Below, piece after piece: positions 16,346 through 28,218 of a DNA stretch of 64,000 nucleotides. Made by a program: the position numbers and the translations under genes. The DNA is from Leptolyngbya sp. NIES-2104 (GTDB lineage: Bacteria; Cyanobacteriota; Cyanobacteriia; Leptolyngbyales; Leptolyngbyaceae): contig NZ_BBWW01000001.1 of NCBI RefSeq assembly GCF_001485215.1, positions 1,178,001 through 1,242,000 on the forward strand. The letters are read 5' to 3'. Numbering within the stretch: the first letter of the stretch is position 1; every line of letters begins with the position of its first letter. Under the pieces are notes generated by a model. It worked only from the letters and a program-made list of their open reading frames with translations. It made no database searches and was not told the DNA's origin.

Positions 16346-17983
16346 TCAGAGAATCGAGAAAATCAGCCCAAACAGCATCCAGTTCAGTAAGACTCTCGTG
16401 ATAATAATGACTCCAACGCCAGCAGCGACAACTCGATAGCCAGCTTCCCAATCAACTTTTAGGTCTTTCACAATCATTTGAGTAATCAACAGTGCGACTG
16501 AGCCAAACGGAATGCCAAAAATCCAATTCCTTCCCAGAATCAACAACAGTGTTGCTTCGACTGTTCCTAAGACGACCGCGGTTCGGAACAATGTTTGAAC
16601 TGAGAAAATCCGAATGCCTAGATTCAGCAAGTTAGCAATGAACAAACCAACCGACGTAAAAACGATACTGCCACCCAGAACAATAAAAATCTGGTGAACT
16701 TTAAGCGATCGACTCACCTTTTCTGTTTCTGATGTTCCGGTATAAGCTTGGGTGGGCCAATTGTTGGGAATCGTGGCATCACTCAGTAATCTAAGTCCTC
16801 GTTTGCTATGTTGCAAAACAACTGCCTTACGGAAAACGATCGTTTCTGGCGTTTTAGGATCTCCGATTTGCACATCCACAAGAGAAACGCCGCGAAAAAC
16901 TTCTTCCGATTTGCTTGAAGTCACTTTTATCGACGACAGCAGTTTTGAATTGCCCTCATGCTTTTCCTCTAATTCAATCTGGGCATCAGCAAATGCTAGT
17001 GTTTTGGCAGCTTCTAAGCCTTGATATTCAGCTTGCTGCGTGTTGGCGATTGCGTCTTTCTTTGCGTCGATGATGGTCTGCTCTCCAGCAACTTGCACAG
17101 CCAAAAGACAGCGCTGTTTCTCAATGGATGATGCTCGACAGAGGTCTGCGGCAGACGGAGGAACACTCAGCAACCGAGTGATCGAAACAAAGACAAAGAC
17201 AATTATGATGATCGCAAGTGGAACAAATTGTGCGATTTTATTTGATTGTCTCCGTGGACGAGAATCGACCAGAGTCACAGACGATCGCATCTGAGGAGCA
17301 GAATTTACTATCGATGTTCGCGGTTCAACGGATTCGGTTTTCTCAGGTTCAGCGATCGACGATGTTTCCTGAACTAACGTAAATTCTTTAATCTTGTAGC
17401 GAGCGTTGCTCCGCGTCTTTTGCTTATAAAGCTGTACCGATTCAATTCCAGTCAAGCTCAATCCAAAGAGCGATTCTCGAATCGATTTCGCAAACGTATC
17501 CCCTTCTAAAAGCTGATCAGTCTTTGCCGTGATGTTAAGAATAGCGCCCGTTAATTCTGCTGAAAACGTAATGGTTTCTGAACCGATCGCTTGATTTAAG
17601 TGAGATACGATCGCGTCTTCATTGATATCGATCGCTGTTTCCACAGGTTCGACTGATGTTTCAGACTGAGCGATCGCCGTTTCAACTTGCAGCGGTACAA
17701 CTTCAGTCCAATCCGGTTTCGTTGTCCCTTTCACCCTTCCAAACACTTGCAATGTGTGCAGATTCGGAATATCAAGCGCTACAATTCCCTGCTGCACATA
17801 CGAAACGAAGACTGCTTGATCGGGCGTTGTTTCTCCCTCCAGCATGATCTTGAGATATCCATCCTGAAACACAACTTTAGCGAGAATTCCTTTTGGTTGC
17901 AGCGATCGGTTAATCAGAGCCGCGATCGCTTTTCCATCTCCTTGTCGTGCCAAGTTGACTAAATTGGGCTGTTGAGCAGTCAT
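16346..17983 (-). CDS. large membrane protein of unknown function with two N-terminal repeats
   Basis: I do not recognise a named family for this 545-residue protein. Residues 1-95 and about 112-200 look like two copies of one alpha/beta unit: LVNLARQGDGKAIAALINRS opens the first and EDAIVSHLNQAIGSETI the second, each followed by a beta strand with FVSYVQQG- or FAKSIRES-like helices. A single membrane segment, VPLAIIIIVFVFVSITRLL, lies near residue 255. An external region of about 170 residues follows with a Cys pair (LCRASSIEKQRCLLA). The last 120 residues hold four further hydrophobic helices. It is probably co-transcribed with DUF4079, but the spacing to the chosen DUF4079 start is 112 bp. 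A membrane-anchored sensor or assembly factor is possible. Confidence 0.55.
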   Translation of the reverse strand: MTAQQPNLVNLARQGDGKAIAALINRSLQPKGILAKVVFQDGYLKIMLEGETTPDQAVFVSYVQQGIVALDIPNLHTLQVFGRVKGTTKPDWTEVVPLQVETAIAQSETSVEPVETAIDINEDAIVSHLNQAIGSETITFSAELTGAILNITAKTDQLLEGDTFAKSIRESLFGLSLTGIESVQLYKQKTRSNARYKIKEFTLVQETSSIAEPEKTESVEPRTSIVNSAPQMRSSVTLVDSRPRRQSNKIAQFVPLAIIIIVFVFVSITRLLSVPPSAADLCRASSIEKQRCLLAVQVAGEQTIIDAKKDAIANTQQAEYQGLEAAKTLAFADAQIELEEKHEGNSKLLSSIKVTSSKSEEVFRGVSLVDVQIGDPKTPETIVFRKAVVLQHSKRGLRLLSDATIPNNWPTQAYTGTSETEKVSRSLKVHQIFIVLGGSIVFTSVGLFIANLLNLGIRIFSVQTLFRTAVVLGTVEATLLLILGRNWIFGIPFGSVALLITQMIVKDLKVDWEAGYRVVAAGVGVIIITRVLLNWMLFGLIFSIL

Positions 17984-17997
17984 ACGATTCGAGTTCT

Positions 17998-18040
17998 AGA
18001 GGGCTTGCCGATTAGAATTCCCAAATTGACAAAGCCCTCT
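17998..18040. terminator. 9-bp-arm hairpin between two same-strand genes
   Basis: AGAGGGCTT at 17998-18006 is complementary to AAGCCCTCT at 18032-18040. There is no long T tract on the minus strand, so it may be an attenuator or a processing hairpin between the 132-residue gene and the 545-residue gene rather than a strong terminator. Confidence 0.4.
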
Positions 18041-18059
18041 ATCAACGCTTGCGAACTGC

Positions 18060-18458
18060 TTAAGCGCTCTGCTGAATTTCGCCAGCAGCCTTTGCTTCTA
18101 CCGTTGCTTTAATCCGCGCCGTACTGCTCTTCCGAATGCGATCGCTCTTCCGCATTCCGCCCGCCATTTCGTACTCGCGGCTATCTTTGCCATACTTGAA
18201 CGCCACCCCAATCAACATTCTGTCCGTCAGATCCGCCAAGGTTTTTTCGAGTTCATCAATGTCCTTCTTCGAGGAATCGACTTCTGCCAAAGCGCGGTTA
18301 TAGCTCTCAATTCGATCGCGCATCCGTGTCATTTGCACACTCATTTGCACCAAACTCCGCGCCTCTCCGAAATCCATTGCTGGATCAACTGCTTTAAGTC
18401 CAGAAATCCGAATCTCAGCTCTTTCCAGAATTCTGGACGTTCTTCTTTGCCGGGGCAT
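18060..18458 (-). CDS. conserved hypothetical basic coiled-coil protein
   Basis: The 132-residue protein is strongly basic at both ends (MPRQRRTSR and KSDRIRKSSTARIKAT). Its centre forms a predicted coiled coil, from about SLVQMSVQMTRMRDRIESY to LADLTDRMLIG. Residues 85-100 (VAFKYGKDSREYEMAGG) are the least helical part. I know no function for it; nucleic-acid binding is only suggested by charge. Upstream lies a 480-bp spacer with four palindromic repeats, placed 200-340 bp from its start. It is followed by a hairpin and then the large membrane protein gene. Confidence 0.55.
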   Translation of the reverse strand: MPRQRRTSRILERAEIRISGLKAVDPAMDFGEARSLVQMSVQMTRMRDRIESYNRALAEVDSSKKDIDELEKTLADLTDRMLIGVAFKYGKDSREYEMAGGMRKSDRIRKSSTARIKATVEAKAAGEIQQSA

Positions 18459-18941
18459 AAATGCACCTTTTTATAAGTTAATGCTGTTAGCTTGGCTTAC
18501 CGCTCCTTTGTTTTGGTTCAGCAGAAAGCGCAAAACTTGATATTTTCTCAATGAAGATTTCTAGCGGAGCTGAGTAATCATGCGTATCCAATCGCTTTTA
18601 TCTCAGCAGAATTACGATCGTTCATACAAAAATCGTTCGCTAAGTTGAAAAAATCGCGACGTTAGTAACGACAAGCGTAATTTTTCTAAGTAAGTTTTCG
18701 ATTTTCGCCCAGAAATCGCGACGTTAGTAACGACAAGCGTAATTTTTGCCTAAAAATCGCGATGTTAGTAACGACAAGCGCGACGTTACTAACGACAAGC
18801 GTGATTTTTGTATCGTCGATCGTGCTTTTGGTTGAAACGGGAATGCGATCGACAGTTTAATTGATTTTCTTACGCTTCACTTTTCTGGGCAGACTAGCTG
18901 AGAGGTCACACAAATCACTTCAAGCTTCTACAAGAAAAACG
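18459..18941. other. divergent spacer holding a palindromic repeat array
   Basis: A 483-bp gap lies between divergently transcribed genes. It contains the four phased repeats described separately and no convincing reading frame. A frame open from 18861 joins the next gene, but its first 27 residues look random. Confidence 0.6.
18651..18809. repeat. four palindrome-centred repeats spaced in multiples of about 21 bp
   Basis: Copies 1 and 2 (18651-18685 and 18713-18747) are identical over 35 bp. Copy 3 (18754-18780) is shorter, with one substitution. Copy 4 (18781-18809) differs at the centre. Each has an 11-bp core CGTTA-N-TAACG followed by ACAAGCG; copy 3 begins TGTTA. Cores start at 18660, 18722, 18763 and 18784, so the steps are 62, 41 and 21 bp, close to 6, 4 and 2 helical turns. 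This arrangement fits cooperative binding of a dimeric regulator to one face of DNA. Confidence 0.8.
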
Positions 18942-19334
18942 ATGAGCAAACATGAAACCCCAATGACTCGCTGGTATTGGCAACAAGTAGGAGGGACATT
19001 AATCGAAGAATTCGTTGCAGTTCAACCGTCGCCAACTTGTGGAAGAAGGGCACTAGATGGCGTAATTGTTCAAGGTGAAGAATTCAGAATCGCTCGACAG
19101 TCTGAAGTACTGATTGAAGGCAAAGACATTATTGTGATTCAAACCAAAGCAAGCCGATTAGGTATGTATCTCATGGGGCAAACTTTGTTCTCTGCGGGAT
19201 TGATGAAGCAGTTTAATCCTTGCTCGATTAAGTCGATCGCGCTCTGCACTCAGAATGATGAAACCCTCTGTCCACTTTTAGAACAGCATTCCGGTATGCA
19301 GGTTGTTATTTATCCAGACACCACAACGATCTAA
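18942..19334 (+). CDS. unknown protein, PD-(D/E)XK nuclease-like
   Basis: The product is about 130 residues. The pattern ...WYWQQVGGTLIEEF, then RRALDGVIV, then DIIVIQTKASRLGMYLMGQ resembles the PD-(D/E)XK fold. In that reading an early helix carries a Glu, an Asp ends a beta strand, and Q-x-K on the next strand stands where (D/E)-x-K is usual, followed by a helix. This is a fold-level inference, since no family was recognised. The ATG at 18942 is chosen; one at 18963 would also keep the conserved part. It is the first of three genes packed with gaps of 3 and 5 bp, so they form an operon. The upstream spacer holds the palindromic repeats. Confidence 0.5.
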   Translation: MSKHETPMTRWYWQQVGGTLIEEFVAVQPSPTCGRRALDGVIVQGEEFRIARQSEVLIEGKDIIVIQTKASRLGMYLMGQTLFSAGLMKQFNPCSIKSIALCTQNDETLCPLLEQHSGMQVVIYPDTTTI

Positions 19335-19337
19335 ATA

Positions 19338-19703
19338 ATGCTGCCTACCGAATCGCAAAGATCTGAATTCATTACCATTTACAAAGCCCCACAGAGAGGT
19401 AAGGCGTTAAAATTATTGAGTGAAGGGTTCCAATCAAGCGATTTTCCTTTCAATCCTCCCTATACAGATGGCAACTGCTACTTTGCAGGGTCAAACGATC
19501 GCAGTATTGCTGAAGAATTTAATGCAAGCTATCAAGAGGGAATTTTAGAGGTTGTGATCGATCAAGAGAATTACGGTCGCTATTTCAAGCAATTCGAGTA
19601 CCGTTATGATGAGAAAGATGGAATTGAGCGAATTGAAGTCGTCATTCCTCAAAGTCTCTTTCGCATCTTGAATCAATTTCCACGAGTTCTCAAACCACGA
19701 TAA
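19338..19703 (+). CDS. unknown 121-residue protein
   Basis: The sequence is not recognised. The order of elements (ITIYKAPQRGKALKLLSEGF, then DGNCYFAGSNDRSIAEEFNASY, then ILEVVIDQENYGRYF, and a late IERIEVVIPQSLF) recalls small ADP-ribosyltransferase-like folds, in which a YFA-type strand is followed by a helix starting with A and F. No R-S-E or H-Y-E catalytic set can be named, so this is only a hint. It begins 3 bp after the previous gene and ends 5 bp before the S1-domain gene. It is therefore the middle member of a compact operon. Confidence 0.45.
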   Translation: MLPTESQRSEFITIYKAPQRGKALKLLSEGFQSSDFPFNPPYTDGNCYFAGSNDRSIAEEFNASYQEGILEVVIDQENYGRYFKQFEYRYDEKDGIERIEVVIPQSLFRILNQFPRVLKPR

Positions 19704-19708
19704 ACGGT

Positions 19709-20023
19709 ATGAATCATCAAAGTTGGGATCAAATTAAGTCAAAATACGAACTCGGTCAATTTGTTCAGGGACGAGTAGAATTTCATGCTCCCTTTGGTGT
19801 GTTTGTTGATTTGGGTAACTCCTCGGTAAAAGGCTTGATTCGGATTCCTGATTTTTTAGACGAAGGCGCAATGACCGAAGAAATGTATCCTGAGCTTGGT
19901 ACATCGGTTGGCGCGATCGTCGTCGGATACAACGAGAGCAATCGCCGCGAAATCTACTTAAACGCAAAGCCAAGCGTTTTGCATCAAGCTTTAGTACCAT
20001 TAAAGATTAGTGCTGAGTATTAG
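19709..20023 (+). CDS. S1 RNA-binding domain protein
   Basis: The 104-residue protein is essentially one S1-type OB fold. LGQFVQGRVEFHAPFGVFVD and KGLIRIPDF are the strand 1-3 signature of S1 domains, and IVVGYNESNRREIYLNAKP supplies the last strands. S1 domains bind single-stranded RNA. Freestanding copies of this size are found as ribosome- or RNase-associated factors and, in some accessory loci, beside toxin genes. It closes the three-gene cassette. Whether it neutralises or guides its neighbours is not known. No regulatory site is seen between it and the preceding gene, so all three are probably made from one mRNA. Confidence 0.7.
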   Translation: MNHQSWDQIKSKYELGQFVQGRVEFHAPFGVFVDLGNSSVKGLIRIPDFLDEGAMTEEMYPELGTSVGAIVVGYNESNRREIYLNAKPSVLHQALVPLKISAEY

Positions 20024-20125
20024 TAGCTGTCGCTGTGATTCTTCTTGACTTGATAGGCACACGTAGACCTAAAAGCAAGGCTGCATATATTAGAGAACTC
20101 GCATCGAGAAGAAACTTTAGAAATT

Positions 20126-20524
20126 GTGCGATCGCTGTTGCAACGTCGTAATCTGAGGAGCGAAGCAAAACAGGCATTTCATCGCGCTTATCCCACTACA
20201 CCGGAAGAAATGCTAGAAACGGCTATTTTTCACACTTATGTAGACGGTATTGGAGCCGCGCTCGACTGGTTAGTTGATCTAGAATTATTTTTACGTGATC
20301 CTAGCAAACAACTTGACGTGGGCATGACGTATCATCTCCTATATCACCTCTACAATTGGCATCAGTTCTGTACGCTTTTGCCAGATGGAAAAGCGGGAGT
20401 ACTGAAGCGTCTTAGAGACATCAAAGAACTGGTGGCTGATGGAGATACAGACGCAATTCTCTCAACGATTGAGGAACTAGAGTCAATGTTTGAAGGGAGT
20501 CGAAACTACCCCGATTTCCAATAG
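20126..20524 (+). CDS. hypothetical helical protein, start uncertain
   Basis: The 132-residue frame begins with GTG inside a HIP1-like site, which is a poor start. The same frame remains open back to a stop at 20054-20056, and the extra residues (...LHILENSHREETLEIV) look like genuine helix continuing into the annotated part, yet offer no ATG, GTG or TTG start. The gene may have lost its 5' end. The body is alpha-helical, with TPEEMLETAIFHTYVDGIGAALDWLVDLELFL and a charged C-terminal helix pair. No family was recognised. It lies just upstream of repeat copy A and the hicBA pair. Confidence 0.4.
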   Translation: MRSLLQRRNLRSEAKQAFHRAYPTTPEEMLETAIFHTYVDGIGAALDWLVDLELFLRDPSKQLDVGMTYHLLYHLYNWHQFCTLLPDGKAGVLKRLRDIKELVADGDTDAILSTIEELESMFEGSRNYPDFQ

Positions 20525-20559
20525 TCTAATTTTGTCTGCACCAGGCACGATGAGAAGAA

Positions 20560-20767
20560 AGCGATCGCACTTCCCACTTCAATGTAAATATGCGATTACT
20601 CTTTCCACGTTCTCTAGTCCCCTTCAGCGGACTTCGCACGATTAGCCCCGAATTCCATTCCGAGGCGAGACCCAAACGCAGGGAGAAAATTAACCTGGCG
20701 CATTCTCTATCAGCATCAATATAAAGAGCGATCGCACTTCTCACTTCATATAAATGTGCGATCGCTC
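20560..20767. repeat. dispersed palindromic repeat, copy A
   Basis: This 208-bp element closely matches copy B at 21351-21559 in the same direction. Its last 60 bp (20708-20767) are identical to copy B. The end forms a hairpin with 12-bp perfect arms, GAGCGATCGCAC and GTGCGATCGCTC, around an 18-base loop. The centre contains CCCCTTCAGCGGACTTCG and GCCCCGAATTCCATTCCG, shared with a third element at 47017-47144. It lies between the 132-residue gene and hicB. Confidence 0.8.
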
Positions 20768-20835
20768 AATTCATCAAACTCTCTACGCGAAACTAGCTTT
20801 CAGATAGAATTAGAGCATTAAATATCAGAAGCAAC

Positions 20836-21045
20836 ATGAGAACCTTTACTGCCGTTGTAGAGAGAGACACTGACACAAATCTATATGTAGGTTACGTTCC
20901 TGGCTTTCCTGGAGCGCATTCTCAAGGTGAAACTTTAGATGAATTACAAGAGAACTTACAGGAAGTAATTGAGATGCTTTTGGAAGATGAACAAGTTACC
21001 TTTAGCACAGAGTTTGTCGGAATCCAGCAAATCGTGGTTCGATAA
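20836..21045 (+). CDS. hicB: HicB-family antitoxin
   Basis: The 69-residue protein has the partial RNase H-like fold of HicB antitoxins: TAVVERDTDTNLYVGYVPGFPG, then SQGETLDELQENLQEVIEMLLED. The usual C-terminal DNA-binding domain is absent, as in the short HicB subfamily. It would bind and inhibit the HicA ribonuclease. It precedes hicA by 3 bp, the reverse of the classical hicA-hicB order but common for these short pairs. Autoregulation by the complex is known for the family but no operator is evident here. The pair is bracketed by two copies of a dispersed repeat. Confidence 0.88.
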   Translation: MRTFTAVVERDTDTNLYVGYVPGFPGAHSQGETLDELQENLQEVIEMLLEDEQVTFSTEFVGIQQIVVR

Positions 21046-21048
21046 GCG

Positions 21049-21273
21049 ATGAGCAATATTCCCGTTCTGAAACCACAAGAAGTTGTTCGGATTCTAGAAA
21101 ACCTTGAATTTGTAGAAGTTCGGCAAAAAGGCTCGCACAGACAGTTTCGACACGAAGATGGACGAGCAACCACAGTTCCATTTCACAAGGGACGTGATAT
21201 TTCTCCCAAGTTATTGCGCCAGATTGCAAGCGATATTGAATTAACCGTTGAGGCAATGCTAGAAGCGCGTTGA
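21049..21273 (+). CDS. hicA: HicA-family mRNA interferase toxin
   Basis: The 74-residue protein has the double-stranded RNA-binding-like fold of HicA. LKPQEVVRILENLEF opens it, and the catalytic His30 lies in RQKGSHRQFRH, the G-S-H signature. TTVPFHKGRDISPKLLRQI completes the domain. HicA cleaves mRNA and tmRNA and arrests growth until HicB rebinds. All key residues are present, so the toxin should be active. It lies 3 bp after hicB and is certainly co-transcribed with it. Repeat copy B follows 77 bp downstream. Confidence 0.9.
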   Translation: MSNIPVLKPQEVVRILENLEFVEVRQKGSHRQFRHEDGRATTVPFHKGRDISPKLLRQIASDIELTVEAMLEAR

Positions 21274-21350
21274 AGTTCAGCAAATACCCTAGTGAAAACG
21301 TTTGCGAATGCCTCAATGTCACAAGGCTTCTCTATCTATTGAAACGATCA

Positions 21351-21559
21351 GAGCGATCGCCCTTCCTGCTTCAAAACGAATGTACGATCGCTCTCCACCC
21401 GTTCTCTAATCCCCTTCAGCGGACTTCGCACGATCAGCACCGAACTCCACTCCGGAGCGAGACGCAAACGCAGCGAGAAAATTCGCCTAACGAATTCTGT
21501 ATCAGCATCAATATAAAGAGCGATCGCACTTCTCACTTCATATAAATGTGCGATCGCTC
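21351..21559. repeat. dispersed palindromic repeat, copy B
   Basis: This 209-bp element is a direct copy of the one at 20560. It opens with a hairpin having 9-bp arms (GAGCGATCG and CGATCGCTC) and ends in the same 12-bp-arm HIP1 hairpin. It fills the space between the convergent 3' ends of hicA and glyQ and may double as a terminator. Confidence 0.8.
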
Positions 21560-21566
21560 TTTCTTC

Positions 21567-22454
21567 CTAAACCGCCTCAACCTTTTCCCCTTTCAACAAC
21601 GGAAACCCCAACTCCTCCCGCTGTTTCAAATACAACTGCGCCACCTGCCGCGCCAAATTCCGCACCCGCCCAATATACCGCGCCCGTTCCGTCACCGAAA
21701 TCACCCCACGCGCATCCAGCAAATTAAACGTATGCGAACACTTCAGCACCTGATCATACGCAGGCAACACCAACCCGCGCCCCATCAACTGTTCCGCCTC
21801 CTGCTCATACAACTTAAACAGCGTAAACAGCAACTCCGGATTCGATGCCTCAAAGTTATACGTCGAGCACTCAATCTCTCCTTGCAGATGCACATCTCCA
21901 TAAGTAATGTCATCATTCCACTGAATATCAAAAATCGAGTTCACTCCTTGCAGGTACATCGTCAACCGCTCCAGCCCGTACGTAATCTCGATCGACACCG
22001 GACGACAATCAATCCCCCCACACTGCTGAAAATAAGTAAACTGCGTCACCTCCATCCCATCCAACCAAACCTCCCAACCAACCCCCCAAGCACCGACCGC
22101 CGCATCCTCCCAATTATCCTCCACAAACCGAATATCATGATCCTCCGGCGTAATCCCCAACGCCTCCAGCGACTCCAAATAAATCTCCTGAATATTGTCA
22201 GGCGACGGCTTAATCAGCACTTGATACTGATAATAATGCTGCACCCGATTCGGATTCTCCCCATACCGCCCGTCCCCCGGACGACGACACGGCTCCACAT
22301 AAGCCACCGACCAAGGCTCAGGACCGATCGCCCTCAAAAACGTATGCGGACTCTTCGTCCCCGCCCCCTTCTCCGTATCGTAAGGCTGCACCACCAAGCA
22401 ACCCCGCTCCGCCCAAAACCCATTCAGCGTCGAAATCACACTCTGAAAATTCAC
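21567..22454 (-). CDS. glyQ: glycyl-tRNA synthetase alpha subunit
   Basis: The 295-residue class II synthetase subunit binds glycine and ATP and works as a heterotetramer with GlyS, which is not in this window. The opening [24 protein letters not shown] is invariant in the family. [17 protein letters not shown] and [20 protein letters not shown] follow, then the motif 2-3 region [19 protein letters not shown] and [17 protein letters not shown]. Length and all motifs are normal. Codon use here favours C-rich third positions. It is transcribed away from the rRNA operon, and its stop is 8 bp from repeat copy B. Confidence 0.97.
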   Translation of the reverse strand: MNFQSVISTLNGFWAERGCLVVQPYDTEKGAGTKSPHTFLRAIGPEPWSVAYVEPCRRPGDGRYGENPNRVQHYYQYQVLIKPSPDNIQEIYLESLEALGITPEDHDIRFVEDNWEDAAVGAWGVGWEVWLDGMEVTQFTYFQQCGGIDCRPVSIEITYGLERLTMYLQGVNSIFDIQWNDDITYGDVHLQGEIECSTYNFEASNPELLFTLFKLYEQEAEQLMGRGLVLPAYDQVLKCSHTFNLLDARGVISVTERARYIGRVRNLARQVAQLYLKQREELGFPLLKGEKVEAV

Positions 22455-22764
22455 GATTCTCTATCCTCATCAACCAAATTCACTTGCCCATTGTCGCGCA
22501 AATGCCGTTCCAGAGGACGTTTTGAACCAAATTAGAAAAAACTTGAAAAAAGGTGTTGACACCTTCAGAAAGGTCAGGCTATATTGATTAAGCGGTGAGG
22601 CAAGCCAAGCGAAAGCGACGCTCCAAGCCACAGCCTGAACCTATAAAACAGAATAGTTTAGAAGCCAGAGAAAGGAAAGCCTTCGTCAAGAAAATGTCTC
22701 TATTTATGTAGAGACCGGAAGGATAACCGGATAAACATCTAATTATCGAGCTACAAACAACTTC
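22455..22764 (+). other. spacer and rRNA operon leader
   Basis: About 310 bp between glyQ and 16S rRNA. The first 100 bp would hold the glyQ promoter. The rRNA promoter is at 22556-22585, and the remainder is transcribed leader preceding the mature 16S end. No protein gene is seen. Confidence 0.6.
22556..22585 (+). promoter_or_regulatory. probable rRNA operon promoter
   Basis: A consensus -35 box TTGACA (22556-22561) is separated by 18 bp from a TATATT -10 box (22580-22585), placing the start near 22592, about 170 bp before 16S. The -35 box lies inside a short inverted repeat (AGGTGT-TG-ACACCT, 22551-22564). No other match this good is seen upstream of 16S. Confidence 0.7.
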
Positions 22765-24255
<1,491 letters not shown>

Positions 24256-24377
24256 AAAGGGAGACCTACCCCTTCTGATTTAGCTTAGTCTGAAACAGAA
24301 GTTGGTCATCTCAAGGTCGGTCGAAGCTTTCCATTGATTTCGCTGTGCTTCTAAACTATCCCGGTTCAGGGAAATGT

Positions 24378-24451
<74 letters not shown>

Positions 24452-24486
24452 CTCCATTCAATCAGGCGTGATGTGTTTTAACGCAT

Positions 24487-24562
24487 GGGGGTTTAGCTCA
24501 GTTGGTAGAGCGCCTGCTTTGCAAGCAGGATGTCAGCGGTTCGAGTCCGCTAACCTCCACCA
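24487..24562 (+). tRNA. tRNA-Ala(TGC)
   Basis: The cloverleaf begins GGGGGTTTAGCTCAG and has anticodon loop TTTGCAA reading TGC. The 3' acceptor strand AACCTCC is followed by discriminator A and a template-encoded CCA at 24560-24562. It sits 35 bp after tRNA-Ile. Confidence 0.97.
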
Positions 24563-24641
24563 ACTTTTATAGAGTCAGGAACAAGTCAGCAACTCGTCTA
24601 GTCGCATAGAGAGCCTGCTGGGAGTTGTTCCCAGTCAAAAA

Positions 24642-24660
24642 GAACCAAGAAAACTGCATA
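24642..24660 (+). promoter_or_regulatory. boxA antitermination element
   Basis: GAACCAAGAAAACTGCATA matches the conserved cyanobacterial spacer boxA (GAACCTTGAAAACTGCATA) with a few changes. It lies about 75 bp before 23S and should recruit the Nus antitermination complex. Confidence 0.7.
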
Positions 24661-24733
24661 GTACGTTGTCAGGTAGAAATACACAGACACCAATGTAATT
24701 GGACTAATCGCGAATTGAGTCAATCAATTTAGT

Positions 24734-27616
<2,883 letters not shown>

Positions 27617-27746
27617 CCACGACTGAATCAATCAGATGAGTCCGATGACCGGTGTCTGAAGTACAATCTACGCAAAACTGACAACGAGCTATGCAGCCTT
27701 CTGGGTTCTGAAACTCTCACGAGAGTGAGACTCAACCCAACCGTAT

Positions 27747-27864
27747 TCCTGGTGGAAATGGCGATGTGGACCCACACTCATCCATCCCGAACTGAGTAGT
27801 GAAACGCATTTGCGGCGACGATAGTGAGTCGGTAGCGACTTGTCAAAATAGCTATCCGCCAGGG
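27747..27864 (+). rRNA. rrf: 5S ribosomal RNA
   Basis: A segment of about 118 nt begins TCCTGGTGGAAATGGCGATG and ends CGCCAGGGT, with the terminal helix CCTGGTG/CGCCAGG formed. CATCCCGAACTGAGTAGTGA is the usual loop region. It lies 130 bp after 23S. Confidence 0.93.
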
Positions 27865-27880
27865 TGTTAATAGGAAAGAG

Positions 27881-27920
27881 AAAGCAGCACCTTGCTAGTT
27901 GAGTGGGGTGCTGCTTTTTT
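27881..27920 (+). terminator. rRNA operon intrinsic terminator
   Basis: AAAGCAGCACC at 27881-27891 pairs perfectly with GGTGCTGCTTT at 27907-27917 across a 15-base loop and continues into a T run. It starts 17 bp after 5S. Confidence 0.92.
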
Positions 27921-28169
27921 GTGTCTTTCTCATTGTTAGAACAAGGTGAGGTTAGAACAAGCTGAAAGACGGGCACTATTGATACAACAAAGTCCTGCCT
28001 CTTGAAGTAAGGATGTTATTCAATTTGATGTGTGATCCCTCTTCTGTTACTTGCTCGTAGAATTGGAGATTCAATGTGCAGCCGATGTCCAACTGAAAAG
28101 TTGTGAAAGGTAGGCAAGGTTTTGCGATCTTTACCTGACCGTCCGATCGTGTCACACTGCCTGCAACTC

Positions 28170-28197
28170 AGAGGACGTTTGAGAAGTAGCGGATTAT
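28170..28197 (+). repeat. left terminal inverted repeat of the IS
   Basis: A 28-bp end that is the complement of the right end except for G at 28192 in place of A. It lies 21 bp upstream of the transposase ATG. Confidence 0.9.
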
Positions 28198-28218
28198 ACG
28201 GCGCGCTAGAATAGCAGT

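Noticed and set aside
18651-18809. CRISPR array
   Set aside because: Repeats recur, but the gaps are 27, 6 and 0 bp rather than uniform spacers, the copies vary at the centre, and no cas gene is nearby.
20526-20744. Minus-strand frame encoding a peptide similar to one at 21348-21536
   Set aside because: The similarity comes from the dispersed DNA repeat; both frames lie wholly inside it and a related reading appears in copy C in another context, so a protein is unlikely.
22511-22526. Fragment CAGAGGACGTTTT as a leftover IS end upstream of the rRNA promoter
   Set aside because: It matches the IS left end over about 12 bases only, with no second end or transposase remnant, so chance is likely.
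21546-22535. 329-residue plus-strand frame opposite glyQ
   Set aside because: Low-complexity Arg/His/Pro/Leu composition is an artefact of the C-rich third positions of glyQ on the other strand.
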